Shown: positions 53,545 to 62,168, counted from the stretch's first letter. The stretch: DNA of 64,000 nt from Bacteroidota bacterium (GCA_026224775.1 JAMFRP010000007.1:1-64000); one strand, 5' to 3'. The notes: generated by a model from the sequence alone, not told the origin. A program made the numbers and translations.

Positions 53545-55185
53545 TTAGCCTACATATGCGCTTGCTTCGGTCGAATCTACCTGACTTACGAGGTTGTAGT
53601 TTGGCACAAAGGTAGTTTCGCTGCTAATGGCCATATCTAACTCAAAATTAGATGGGTATGGCGTGCTTAACAAACTACCTTTGGGTATATATGGGAATAG
53701 CTCACCATAGGTTTGGATCTGGCTGCTGCTTACCCGGCGGTAAATAAACATGCGGTGTATATCAGCAGGGTGTTGCAGACCTGCCGCGCCTATCATCTGT
53801 ATGGCACTGGCTACGGTTGCCTTGTGGAAGTTGGCTACACGTTGTTTCTTTTCTTCTACTACGAGACCCTTCATAAGGCTTTTATCCTGCGTTGCTACAC
53901 CGGTTGGGCAGCTATTGTTATTGCATTCCAAAGCCTGTATACAGCCTAACGCGAACATCATACCACGGGCGCTATTGCACATATCTGCGCCTAAAGCGAA
54001 GTTCTTCACCAGGTCGAACCCTGTAGCTACCTTACCCGAGGCTATGATCTTGATATGCTTTTTCAGGTTGAAACCTGTTAACGCATCATAAACAAATGCC
54101 AAAGCTTCGCGGAGCGGCATGCCAACGGAGTTGGAGAATTCCAGAGGTGCAGCACCAGTGCCCCCCTCGCCCCCATCAACAGTAATAAAATCGGGATAAA
54201 TTTCGGTGCTTATCATAGCCTTGCATATAGCCAGGAACTCGCTTTTATGGCCTAAGCACAGCTTGAAACCAATGGGTTTACCTTCGGATAATTCACGCAG
54301 TTTTTTGATGAACGCCATCATCTCCAGCGGATTGGTAAACGCGGTATGGTATGGTGGGGAGATCACATCCTCACCCATTTCTACTAATCTTATCTTAGCA
54401 ATCTCGGGAGTTACCTTAGCAGCAGGTAAAATACCACCATGACCGGGTTTGGCGCCTTGTGATAGCTTGATCTCAATCATCTTTACTTGCGGAAGGACAG
54501 CGCGTTGTGCAAAAGCATCATAATCAAACGTACCATCCTTATGGCGGCAGCTGAAGTATCCTGTGCCTAATTGCCAGATAATGTCACCGCCGGGTTGCAG
54601 GTGATAATGGCTTAAGCCGCCTTCGCCTGTATTATGCGCGAAACCGCCTATTTTAGCACCACTGTTCAAAGCTAGAATTGCATTCTCGCTTAATGAGCCA
54701 AAGCTCATAGCCGAAATATTATACACACTTGCCGAATATGGTTTAAGACAGTCTGGACCGCCAACTGTTACCCGCGGGCTCATATCTAACTTCGTATGAT
54801 CGATGGCAGCAATGCTGTGATTAAGCCATTCATAGCCATTTTCATAAACATCCAGCTCTGTACCGAACGGGCGGGTATCATCATCCATTTTAGCACGCTG
54901 GTAAACAACGCTGCGGTATTGACGGTTAAAGGGAGTACCGTTAGTATCGCTCTCAATAAAGTATTGATAGATCTTTGGGCGAAGATCTTCCATTACAAAT
55001 CGTAAGTGACCGAACACCGGGAAATTGCGGGTAATGGTATGCTCAGTTTGGATCATATCATATACGCCCAAAACAACGAATGGCACAACTATTACAAGCG
55101 ACCATACAGCAGGATGCCAAATGATACTCCAGGCAATTAACATACTTAAAATTATAACGGCAGATATGATGAATAGCTTTCTCAT
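53545..55185 (-). CDS. FMN-binding glutamate-synthase-like protein with N-terminal membrane helices
   Basis: A 546-residue protein. The first 50 residues contain two hydrophobic stretches (LFIISAVIILSMLIAWSIIW and SLVIVVPFVVLGVYDM), so it is membrane-anchored. The remainder is the glutamate synthase central FMN domain (YNISAMSFGSLSENAILALNSGA, GEGGLS, KPGHGGILPA, VDGGEGGTGAAPLEFSNSVG, ASGKVATGFDLVKNFALGAD). A cluster-like CIQALECNNNSCPTGVAT stretch carries three Cys, as in the 3Fe-4S site of GltB. It lacks the glutaminase domain, so it is not a complete glutamate synthase; the reaction is unknown. Confidence 0.87.
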   Translation of the reverse strand: MRKLFIISAVIILSMLIAWSIIWHPAVWSLVIVVPFVVLGVYDMIQTEHTITRNFPVFGHLRFVMEDLRPKIYQYFIESDTNGTPFNRQYRSVVYQRAKMDDDTRPFGTELDVYENGYEWLNHSIAAIDHTKLDMSPRVTVGGPDCLKPYSASVYNISAMSFGSLSENAILALNSGAKIGGFAHNTGEGGLSHYHLQPGGDIIWQLGTGYFSCRHKDGTFDYDAFAQRAVLPQVKMIEIKLSQGAKPGHGGILPAAKVTPEIAKIRLVEMGEDVISPPYHTAFTNPLEMMAFIKKLRELSEGKPIGFKLCLGHKSEFLAICKAMISTEIYPDFITVDGGEGGTGAAPLEFSNSVGMPLREALAFVYDALTGFNLKKHIKIIASGKVATGFDLVKNFALGADMCNSARGMMFALGCIQALECNNNSCPTGVATQDKSLMKGLVVEEKKQRVANFHKATVASAIQMIGAAGLQHPADIHRMFIYRRVSSSQIQTYGELFPYIPKGSLLSTPYPSNFELDMAISSETTFVPNYNLVSQVDSTEASAYVG

Positions 55186-55292
55186 TTGTAATGGAATTAT
55201 ACTTGTAAATTTAAGTTTTCAGCAGAACAATTCCACAAATGAATGGTTAAAGATTTAAGCCAATGTCGATAAATTGTCAATTTAAATTGATA

Positions 55293-55325
55293 TTGCATGT
55301 TTAAACATATATTTATCTACATTTG
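55293..55325 (+). promoter_or_regulatory. Promoter of the YceI gene (TTG ... TACATTTG)
   Basis: A -33-type TTG (55293-55295) and exact -7 TACATTTG (55318-55325) are separated by 22 bases, 26 bases upstream of the ATG. Confidence 0.6.
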
Positions 55326-55351
55326 TTCAATTAATCAATCATAATAAAACC

Positions 55352-55888
55352 ATGGCAACAGCAACAAAATGGGTTTTAGACCCAATGCACTCAGAAGTAC
55401 AGTTTAAAGTAAAACACTTAGTTATATCAACTGTAAGCGGCTTTTTTAAAAGCTTCGAAGGTGAATTAGATACTGAAAATGATGATTTCTCAGATGCTAA
55501 GATCTCTTTCTCTTTAGATATCAACAGTATTGATACTAACCAATCACAACGTGATGAGCACTTAAAATCAGCTGAGTTTTTTGATGCAGAAAAATATCCT
55601 AAGATCTCATTTAAATCAACTTCATTCACCAAAGCTGGTGATGACGAGTATAAATTAGTAGGCGACCTAACTGTAAAAGGTGTTACTAAACCAGTTACTT
55701 TAGACGTTGAATTTGGTGGTGCAGCTGACGACTTTTATGGCAACACTAAAGCAGGTTTCGAGATTTCAGGAAAAATAAACCGTAAAGATTTTGGTTTAAC
55801 CTGGAGCGGTGTAACTGAAGCAGGTGCAGTAGTTGTAGGTGAAGACATCAAATTACTGATCAACGTTCAGTTTGCTAAACAAAAATAA
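55352..55888 (+). CDS. YceI family lipid-binding protein
   Basis: A 178-residue protein with the YceI lipocalin-like fold: KWVLDPMHSEVQFKVKHLVISTVSGFFKSFEGEL, DINSIDTNQSQRDEHLKSAEFFDAEKYPKISFKS, LTVKGVTKPVTLDVEFGG and ISGKINRKDFGLTWS. Relatives bind isoprenoid or fatty-acid ligands. No signal peptide is present, so it is cytoplasmic, unlike E. coli YceI. It has its own promoter and terminator. The codons are strongly AT-ended as in highly expressed genes of the window. Confidence 0.94.
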   Translation: MATATKWVLDPMHSEVQFKVKHLVISTVSGFFKSFEGELDTENDDFSDAKISFSLDINSIDTNQSQRDEHLKSAEFFDAEKYPKISFKSTSFTKAGDDEYKLVGDLTVKGVTKPVTLDVEFGGAADDFYGNTKAGFEISGKINRKDFGLTWSGVTEAGAVVVGEDIKLLINVQFAKQK

Positions 55889-55906
55889 TTCAACTGAGTT
55901 ATATAT

Positions 55907-55936
55907 AAAGGCCATCCATAACCGGATGGCCTTTTC
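55907..55936 (+). terminator. Terminator of the YceI gene
   Basis: AAAGGCCATCC (55907-55917) and GGATGGCCTTT (55924-55934), loop ATAACC, then T. Confidence 0.88.
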
Positions 55937-55948
55937 TGTTTTATAAGG

Positions 55949-55956
55949 TATATTTG
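55949..55956 (+). promoter_or_regulatory. -7 element (TATATTTG) of the Sua5-type gene
   Basis: An exact TAnnTTTG, ending 6 bases before the ATG at 55963, leaving almost no 5' leader. Confidence 0.45.
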
Positions 55957-55962
55957 CATACT

Positions 55963-56583
55963 ATGTTAATCAAGATCTACCCTGAAAATCCAAACCCTAA
56001 AGCTATAGAACAGGTAGTTGAGGTATTACGCAAAGGTGGCCTCATCATCTACCCTACTGATACTGTTTATGGTTTAGGTTGCGATATTACCAACCATAAA
56101 GCTATTGAGGCGATTTGTCGAATCAGGAATATAAAACCTGATAAAGCTAATTTCTCTTTTATCTGCTATGATTTGAGCCATATCTCGGATTATATTAAGC
56201 CTATCGATAGTACGACTTTCCGGATTATTAAAAAGGCTCTACCGGGTCCATTCACTTTTATATTTAACGCCAGTCATGCTGTGCCTAAGTTGCTTAACTC
56301 CAACAAAAAAACGGTTGGTATTAGGGTGCCAGACAATAATATAGCCCGCGAAATTGTGAAAGCGCTTGGAAACCCTATTGTATCAGCATCAATAAAAGAT
56401 GATGACGAGATCATCGAATACTCTACTGATCCTGAATTGATCTATGAAAAATATCAGGATCAGGTTGATTTGGTGATCGATGGCGGATACGGCGGCAATA
56501 TTGCATCAACCGTAGTAGATTGCACCAGCGGCGACTTTGAAGTTATCCGTGAAGGTAAAGGCGATCTTGAACAATATTTGTAA
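55963..56583 (+). CDS. L-threonylcarbamoyladenylate synthase (Sua5/YciO/YrdC family)
   Basis: A 206-residue protein. The YrdC fold is shown by LRKGGLIIYPTDTVYGLGCDITNHKAI, KPDKANFSFICYDLSHISDYI, ALPGPFTFIFNA, KKTVGIRVPDNNIAREIVKALGNPIVSAS and STVVDCTSGDFEVIREGKGD. It makes the threonylcarbamoyl-AMP used for tRNA t6A, or in the YciO subgroup an uncertain product; the SxTSGE motif of the subgroups cannot be assigned here by eye. A TTG at 55954 overlaps the -7 element, so the ATG at 55963 is the start. Confidence 0.88.
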   Translation: MLIKIYPENPNPKAIEQVVEVLRKGGLIIYPTDTVYGLGCDITNHKAIEAICRIRNIKPDKANFSFICYDLSHISDYIKPIDSTTFRIIKKALPGPFTFIFNASHAVPKLLNSNKKTVGIRVPDNNIAREIVKALGNPIVSASIKDDDEIIEYSTDPELIYEKYQDQVDLVIDGGYGGNIASTVVDCTSGDFEVIREGKGDLEQYL

Positions 56584-56589
56584 CCGGGT

Positions 56590-57360
56590 TTACGATTTGA
56601 TGGATTTTATAAAAGCAGGAATTTTGCTCAAATAATCCTCATCCTGTAATAACTTCACAAAAGCACTTCCTACAATTGCGCCATTAGCGTACTCACAGGC
56701 TTTATCAAAGTTGGTTTTGTTTGATATACCAAACCCTATAATCATCGGATTTTTCAGTTGCATAGCTTTTATGCGTTTGTAGTAATCCTCTATACCTGTT
56801 GATACATCTAAACTTCCGCCTGTAATAGACGATGAAGAAAGCAAGTAAATGAAGCTGTTGCTTAGCTCATCTATCTTACGGATACGATCTTCAGTAGTTT
56901 GAGGGGTTACTAAAAATATATTGCTTAAATTATTGTCGATAAAGTATTTCGAGTACAAGGCTTCGTATTCGTACATCGGCAAGTCCGGAACGATCACACC
57001 ATCTACACCTACTTCAGCAGCTTTTTTGCAAAAACTCTCTACACCATATTGTACAATCGGGTTTACATAACCCATTAATAAAATAGGAATGCTTACTGTT
57101 TTACGCAGATCTTTCAATTGCTCAAACAGCACATGAAGTGTCATGCCATTTTCTAAAGCTATTTCTGAACTATGTTGTATAGTCGGCCCATCAGCAACCG
57201 GATCAGAATATGGAAATCCTATTTCCAAAAAATCGGCCCCTGATTTTTCAAGAGCTTCAGCAATAGCAACGGTGCTATTTAATTCCGGATATCCGGCAGT
57301 AAAATAAATGGATAACAGATTGTTAGTCTTGTTTTTAAAAAGGTTTTGTAAACGATTCAT
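56590..57360 (-). CDS. trpA: Tryptophan synthase alpha chain
   Basis: A 256-residue TIM barrel. Catalytic Glu46 lies in ADFLEIGFPYSDP and Asp57 in VADGPTIQ. It cleaves indole-3-glycerol phosphate to indole and glyceraldehyde-3-phosphate; indole is channelled to TrpB. The ATG at 57360 begins 4 bases after the trpB stop and is preferred over a TTG at 57375 that would overlap trpB. It is the last gene of the trpDFBA operon. Confidence 0.95.
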   Translation of the reverse strand: MNRLQNLFKNKTNNLLSIYFTAGYPELNSTVAIAEALEKSGADFLEIGFPYSDPVADGPTIQHSSEIALENGMTLHVLFEQLKDLRKTVSIPILLMGYVNPIVQYGVESFCKKAAEVGVDGVIVPDLPMYEYEALYSKYFIDNNLSNIFLVTPQTTEDRIRKIDELSNSFIYLLSSSSITGGSLDVSTGIEDYYKRIKAMQLKNPMIIGFGISNKTNFDKACEYANGAIVGSAFVKLLQDEDYLSKIPAFIKSIKS

Positions 57361-57364
57361 GCTA

Positions 57365-58546
57365 TTAAAATCCAAAATATTTTATGTAAGTATCCAAATC
57401 CTTATCGCCTCTACCTGAAATGCAGATCACCACGTTGTCGTCTTTTTTAAATTGTATCTTTTCTAAATAAGCTAATGCATGTGCTGTTTCAATTGCCGGT
57501 ATAATACCTTCTAATTGAGAGCATAATAATCCTGCCTGTAAAGCTTCATCATCGGTAATACTTACGTATTGTGCCCTGTTTATTTTATATAAGTACGCAT
57601 GTTGCGGTCCTATACCAGGATAATCCAAACCCGCTGAAATAGAATACGGCTCAATCACCTGTCCGTCATCAGTCTGCATTAAAATAGTACGGCTACCGTG
57701 CAGTACACCTTCTCTACCTAAAAAAGTTGTAGCTGCGGAATGCCCGCTATCAACACCTTTACCTGCTGCCTCAACTGCTACCAGTTTTACATTTTCATCA
57801 TCCAAAAAGTGGTAAAACATCCCCATAGCATTGCTACCACCACCAACACAAGCCATTACATATTGTGGTAACTCATTACCGGTTTTCTCCAGTAGTTGTT
57901 TTTTTGTTTCTGATGAGATGATCGACTGAAACCGCGCCACCATATCAGGATAAGGATACGGGCCCACTACCGAGCCGATAATATAATGTGTATCAACAGG
58001 ATTAGCTATCCAATCGCGTAAGGCCTCATTTGTTGCATCTTTAAGTGTTTTGCTACCCGATGTTGCCGGTATAACCTTTGCACCCAGCATTTTCATGCGT
58101 GACACGTTTGGTGCCTGGCGCTGCATATCGATCTCGCCCATGTAAACAATACATTCAATGCCCATTAGGGCACAAACGGTAGCTGTGGCTACGCCATGCT
58201 GGCCTGCACCAGTTTCGGCTATAATGCGATGTTTGCCTAAGCGCTTAGCCAGTAATATTTGGCCGATGGCATTATTTATTTTGTGCGATCCGGTATGATT
58301 CAGATCTTCCCGCTTAAAAAATATATTAGCTCCGTATTTTTCAGAGTATCTTTTAGCATGATATAATGGTGAAGGCCTGCCCACATAGTTCTTCATCAGA
58401 TCATCAAACTCAGCTTTAAAAGCAGGATCTTCGATGATAGTTAAATACTGTTGCCTTAATTCTTCAACATTGGGGTATAGCATTTCAGGGATGTACGCTC
58501 CTCCAAAATCACCATAATAGCCTAAATCATTAACTCCGTATTTCAT
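57365..58546 (-). CDS. trpB: Tryptophan synthase beta chain
   Basis: A 393-residue PLP enzyme. The PLP Lys89 lies in [19 protein letters not shown], and the phosphate-binding Gly loop in [28 protein letters not shown] and [16 protein letters not shown] ([16 protein letters not shown]) are also present. It condenses indole with serine to tryptophan. Its start overlaps trpF by 17 bases and trpA starts 4 bases after its stop, so translation is coupled. Confidence 0.97.
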   Translation of the reverse strand: MKYGVNDLGYYGDFGGAYIPEMLYPNVEELRQQYLTIIEDPAFKAEFDDLMKNYVGRPSPLYHAKRYSEKYGANIFFKREDLNHTGSHKINNAIGQILLAKRLGKHRIIAETGAGQHGVATATVCALMGIECIVYMGEIDMQRQAPNVSRMKMLGAKVIPATSGSKTLKDATNEALRDWIANPVDTHYIIGSVVGPYPYPDMVARFQSIISSETKKQLLEKTGNELPQYVMACVGGGSNAMGMFYHFLDDENVKLVAVEAAGKGVDSGHSAATTFLGREGVLHGSRTILMQTDDGQVIEPYSISAGLDYPGIGPQHAYLYKINRAQYVSITDDEALQAGLLCSQLEGIIPAIETAHALAYLEKIQFKKDDNVVICISGRGDKDLDTYIKYFGF

Positions 58547-59171
58547 TCGTATCGTCTTGTTTCAGCAAACTAAATGCTGTTTCTAATTTATCAATATTTT
58601 TTAACCCTGGTTCAATTTCAAAGCGGCTATTTAAGTCAACACCGTAAAACTGCGGATGGGTGATGCCTTTCACTTCATCCAAATTATCTAAACTTAGTCC
58701 ACCGCTCAAAAAGAATGGTTTATCCAGATCATATTTATTTAAAACACTCCAATCAAATGTTTCTCCCGAACCTCCGTGGATATTTGTTTTGGTGTCGAAC
58801 AAAAACAAGTCAACGTGATCTGCGTAAGCAGACAGTTCTGTAAAATCAAAATCAACGTTTAAACCAAATGCTTTAATAACTTTAACCTTATCCTTAAACA
58901 AAGCACAAAAAGCCGGGCTTTCATTACCATGTAACTGTATGGCATCAAAATTATATTTAGCGATTAATGCTTCAATATTTTCAGCGGTTTCGTTAACAAA
59001 AACAGCGGTTTTAGTTATGGTTGCTGGTATAGCCTTTAATAAGTCAACAGGCAATTCCTTTACAAACCGTGGTGTTTTATCATAAAAAATAAAGCCAATA
59101 TAGTTTGGTCGCAAATCTACTACCTGCTTAATATTCTCGGGATCACGTAAACCACAAATCTTTATCTTCAT
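58530..59171 (-). CDS. trpF: Phosphoribosylanthranilate isomerase
   Basis: A 213-residue TIM barrel with [17 protein letters not shown] (Cys6, the catalytic base), the Asp in [21 protein letters not shown] (general acid) and the phosphate-binding [10 protein letters not shown]. It isomerises phosphoribosylanthranilate to CdRP. It follows trpD by 4 bases and overlaps trpB by 17. Normally trpC (indole-3-glycerol phosphate synthase) lies between trpD and trpF; there is no room for it here. Confidence 0.95.
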   Translation of the reverse strand: MKIKICGLRDPENIKQVVDLRPNYIGFIFYDKTPRFVKELPVDLLKAIPATITKTAVFVNETAENIEALIAKYNFDAIQLHGNESPAFCALFKDKVKVIKAFGLNVDFDFTELSAYADHVDLFLFDTKTNIHGGSGETFDWSVLNKYDLDKPFFLSGGLSLDNLDEVKGITHPQFYGVDLNSRFEIEPGLKNIDKLETAFSLLKQDDTNEIRS

Positions 59172-59175
59172 TGTA

Positions 59176-60165
59176 TTAGTTAGCTAATAAAAGTTTAAAA
59201 CTATTTAAAGCCTTTTTATTTAATAATGCTTCCTCGGCTTCATAAAAACAATCAGCAAAGCTTTTGTTGGCATCAATTGTTTTAATAGCTAATGCCGCGT
59301 TACATAAAACAACATTGTTTTGGGCTGATGTCGCCTCGGCATTCAATACCTTCATAAAGATATTAGCGGAGTCGCTTACGGTATGCCCTCCTACTATTTC
59401 AGATGGACTTAATTTATCGAAACCTAAATCTTCAATGCTAAATATCTTCTCCCCATCAGCGCTAAAGGTTTTAAAGTCGCAAGTAAGCGAAACCTCATCA
59501 TAGCCGTCTAACGCGTTAAGTATAGTATAGTTTTTATTTGATTTTTGATAAAGATAAGCATAAACCCTTGCCAGCTCCAGGTTAAAAACCCCTACCAGTT
59601 GGTTTGTTGGTTTAGCGGGATTAACCAATGGCCCCAGCATATTAAAAAATGTTTTCACACCCAGTTCACGGCGTATTGGTGCAACAGTTTTCATTGCAGG
59701 ATGAAATAGCGGCGCATGCAAAAAGCAAATATTTGAATCATCAATACTTGTTCTAAGCTTATCGGTATCGCTGGTAAATTGATAGCCCAAAAACTCCATC
59801 ACATTTGATGATCCACAGCCCGATGAAACCCCATAATTACCATGCTTAGCCACTTTATAACCGGCTCCTGCAACCACAAAAGATGCCAGCGTCGAGATAT
59901 TAAAAGTGTCTTTACCATCACCACCGGTACCACACAAATCAATTAAGTTCTCTGTTTCAAGGTCAACCTCTAGGCATAGTTCCAGCATGGCATCGCGAAA
60001 GCCTTCCAGTTCGCTCACGGTAATGCTGCGCATACAATAGGCCGTCATAAAGGCGGCTATTTGCGAGTTATTATATTTACCAAGCGCCAGATCTGTCAAA
60101 ATTTGTTTTGACTCCTCACGGCTAAATGTTTTATTTTCAAATAAGTGATTTAATATCGCTTTCAT
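59176..60165 (-). CDS. trpD: Anthranilate phosphoribosyltransferase
   Basis: A 329-residue protein with the PRPP-binding DLCGTGGDGKDTFNIST, KHGNYGVSSGCGSSNVMEFLGY, FLHAPLFHPAMKTVAPIRRELGVKTFFNMLGPLVNPAKP and NALDGYDEVSL. It transfers a phosphoribosyl group to anthranilate. First structural gene of the operon; trpE and trpG are not upstream. Its first codons (ATG AAA GCG ATA TTA AAT) match the start of the leader peptide gene (ATG AAA GCG ATA gaa TTA AAT) 78 bases upstream. Expression is expected to depend on readthrough of the attenuator. Confidence 0.97.
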   Translation of the reverse strand: MKAILNHLFENKTFSREESKQILTDLALGKYNNSQIAAFMTAYCMRSITVSELEGFRDAMLELCLEVDLETENLIDLCGTGGDGKDTFNISTLASFVVAGAGYKVAKHGNYGVSSGCGSSNVMEFLGYQFTSDTDKLRTSIDDSNICFLHAPLFHPAMKTVAPIRRELGVKTFFNMLGPLVNPAKPTNQLVGVFNLELARVYAYLYQKSNKNYTILNALDGYDEVSLTCDFKTFSADGEKIFSIEDLGFDKLSPSEIVGGHTVSDSANIFMKVLNAEATSAQNNVVLCNAALAIKTIDANKSFADCFYEAEEALLNKKALNSFKLLLAN

Positions 60166-60180
60166 AATGCAGGGCTAATA

Positions 60181-60210
60181 AAAAAGGGTTACCACATGGC
60201 AACCCTTTTT
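60181..60210 (-). terminator. Attenuator terminator of the trp operon
   Basis: On the minus strand: AAAAAGGGTTGCC, loop ATGT, GGTAACCCTTTTT. The one non-Watson-Crick position is a G-U pair on the minus strand but an A-C mismatch if read on the plus strand, so the hairpin fits minus-strand RNA. It lies 15 bases before the trpD start and 32 bases after the leader stop. The segment GGCAATTC just after the leader peptide can pair with GGGTTGCC of this hairpin (8 bp with two wobbles) as an antiterminator. Confidence 0.85.
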
Positions 60211-60242
60211 GTATATGTTAAAAAAACAAATATGGAATTGCC

Positions 60243-60296
60243 TTACGATCTCTCGTTAAGCCACCACCAATTGTTATTTAATTCTATCGCTTTCAT
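60243..60296 (-). CDS. trpL: trp operon leader peptide (17 residues, three Trp codons in a row)
   Basis: The minus-strand frame reads MKAIELNNNWWWLNERS and then TAA. Tryptophan codons TGG occupy positions 10-12, placed so that a ribosome stalled there would cover the segment before the antiterminator. It lies between a promoter (60306-60336) and a terminator (60181-60210) upstream of trpDFBA. Under Trp shortage stalling is predicted to let the antiterminator form; with ample Trp the ribosome reaches the stop codon and the terminator forms. Three adjacent Trp codons in 17 are very unlikely by chance. Confidence 0.9.
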   Translation of the reverse strand: MKAIELNNNWWWLNERS

Positions 60297-60305
60297 TTTG
60301 TGCAG

Positions 60306-60336
60306 CAAATATGGAAATAGTTTTTCTAAAAACAAA
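60306..60336 (-). promoter_or_regulatory. trp operon promoter
   Basis: On the minus strand a -33 TTTG (60333-60336), a 19-base spacer and CATATTTG at -7 (60306-60313, one mismatch to TAnnTTTG) are found. The expected transcription start is a few bases before the trpL ATG at 60296. Confidence 0.65.
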
Positions 60337-60379
60337 CAGAATAAAAAATTTGCGATATTAGTTGCTTAACAAACCGTAA

Positions 60380-61348
60380 ATGGCTCTCCATCACAAAAGA
60401 AAAATAAACCCGGAAGACGATCTTGGCTTTGGTTACCAGCCGGTGATGAAAAACCAGCCTTTGATCAATAAGGACGGTTCGCCGAATGTAAAGCGCAAAG
60501 GTTTATTCTATTTTAATACGGCTGACAATTACCATAAACTTATTACTATGAGTTTAGGTAAATTCTCGCTGTTGGTTGTACTTACTTATCTCACTTTAAA
60601 TATAGTATTCGCTTTTATTTATTTAATTATAGATCCTAACAGTCTATATGGAATAAAAGATGATACCGGGCTAAATCATTTTTGGGAAGCATTCTTCTTT
60701 TCGGCACAAACCATTACAACCGTAGGTTATGGCCATATCTATCCCAAGGGCATGGCGGCTAACAGTGTAGCTGCATTTGAATCAATGTTGGGATTGTTAT
60801 CCTTTGCTATGGCAACTGGTTTGTTATACGGGCGTTTTTCAAAGCCATCAGCTAAAATAATTTACAGCAAAAGCATCCTCATAGCGCCTTATAATGATAA
60901 TTGTCGCGGTTTAATGTTTCGACTGGCAAATGAGCGGAGGAATATTTTGGTTGACCTTAATATAGAGGTTATTTTCTCTTATAATGAGGATGTTGATGGC
61001 AAATTGATCCGCCGCTTTTTCCCTTTGGAGTTAGAGCGAAAATCGGTTAGTATACTTACTTTAAACTGGACGGTTGTTCATCCGCTTAACGAAAACAGCC
61101 CCTTAAAAGGGATGACACTTGAGTATCTGAAAAAATCAGAGGCAGGCTTTGCTGTATTATTAAAAACCTTTGACGACGCATTCTCTCAAACCGTACACTC
61201 TCGAACCGCTTACCTGCATGAAGAAATAGTTTGGGGTGCCAAGTTCAGGCCAATATTCGACAGGGATACTGATGGCAGGATCATACTGGATTTAGGTAAA
61301 ATCAACCATTTTGATTTGGTTGATCTGCCGGATATGCAAACTTTATAA
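60380..61348 (+). CDS. Inward-rectifier type potassium channel (KirBac-like)
   Basis: A 322-residue protein. Two transmembrane helices (about residues 61-83 and 128-148) flank the pore helix and selectivity filter TITTVGYGHIYP (Thr-Val-Gly-Tyr-Gly at 114-118). The cytoplasmic C-terminal immunoglobulin-like domain contains SKSILIAPYNDNCRGLMFRLANERRNIL, ERKSVSILTLNWTVVHPLNENSPLKG and HSRTAYLHEEIVWGAKF, which fit the Kir-type domain. It forms tetrameric K+ channels. It is divergent from the trp operon with 83 bases between it and trpL. Confidence 0.93.
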   Translation: MALHHKRKINPEDDLGFGYQPVMKNQPLINKDGSPNVKRKGLFYFNTADNYHKLITMSLGKFSLLVVLTYLTLNIVFAFIYLIIDPNSLYGIKDDTGLNHFWEAFFFSAQTITTVGYGHIYPKGMAANSVAAFESMLGLLSFAMATGLLYGRFSKPSAKIIYSKSILIAPYNDNCRGLMFRLANERRNILVDLNIEVIFSYNEDVDGKLIRRFFPLELERKSVSILTLNWTVVHPLNENSPLKGMTLEYLKKSEAGFAVLLKTFDDAFSQTVHSRTAYLHEEIVWGAKFRPIFDRDTDGRIILDLGKINHFDLVDLPDMQTL

Positions 61349-61352
61349 TAGT

Positions 61353-62168
61353 TTATTTAAACAGGGAGTCTTTTTCTTTCTTAAATACATTATATACCAG
61401 TTTATCCAATATACCTGGTATAAATTTACTCAATGCGACGGTAAGCTTACCCTGCCCGGTCATGATTAATGCCCTTGCTCTGTTTTCAACACCATCCACT
61501 ATAATTTTGGCCACTTCATCAGCAGTCATCATTTTTTCTTCGTGGAGGGTACTTTCGCCCTGTTGAGTACCGTTTTTATCTAATGCTGTATTGCGAATAT
61601 TTGATGCGGTGAATCCCGGGCAAGCTGTTAAAATATGCACACCAGTATTTAAGTTTTCAACCCTTAAAGCATCCAAAAAGCCATTCATTGCAAATTTTGA
61701 GGCTGAATATCCTGTACGACCCGGTAAACCTTTATAACCAGCTATAGACGATACACCTACTATGCTACCTTTAGTTTTAAGTATCTCTGGCAAGGCAAAT
61801 TTTGTGCAATAAACCGTACCCCAAAAGTTTACGTCCATTAATTGCTTCAATACCTTAACATCAACATCATTAAATAATGCACGCATGGATATACCCGCAT
61901 TGTTTACCAATACATCAATTTTTTTGAAGGTAAGCAGCGCTTGTTTAATTAACAGATTACATTCATCTTCAATAGCTACATCACAATGCACCGCTACAGC
62001 TTTAATACCATAGGTTTTTTCCAGTTCTGCAGCAATTTCGCATAAAAGAACGTATTGGCGGGCTCCTAAAATAAGATTAGCACCACGTTTGGCAAATTCA
62101 TGAGCAAGTGATTTACCAATGCCTGATGACGCACCGGTTATGATTACAACTTTATCTTTCAACTTCAT
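61353..62168 (-). CDS. Short-chain dehydrogenase/reductase
   Basis: A 271-residue classical SDR with cofactor loop TGASSGIGKSLA, LVNNAGIS, the catalytic Ser in IVGVSSIAG, and Tyr and Lys in RTGYSASKFAM. The C-terminal 60 residues include the segment GVENRARALIMTGQGKL seen in SDRs acting on lipids. The ATG at 62168 is used; a TTG two codons upstream is possible. It overlaps the upstream glycosyltransferase by 17 bases. The substrate is unknown. Confidence 0.9.
   Translation of the reverse strand: MKLKDKVVIITGASSGIGKSLAHEFAKRGANLILGARQYVLLCEIAAELEKTYGIKAVAVHCDVAIEDECNLLIKQALLTFKKIDVLVNNAGISMRALFNDVDVKVLKQLMDVNFWGTVYCTKFALPEILKTKGSIVGVSSIAGYKGLPGRTGYSASKFAMNGFLDALRVENLNTGVHILTACPGFTASNIRNTALDKNGTQQGESTLHEEKMMTADEVAKIIVDGVENRARALIMTGQGKLTVALSKFIPGILDKLVYNVFKKEKDSLFK

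Noticed and set aside
60166..60379. Riboswitch or tRNA-dependent T-box before trpD
   Set aside because: No T-box core or other riboswitch core is visible, and the region is too short; the leader peptide with three Trp codons plus terminator explains it fully.
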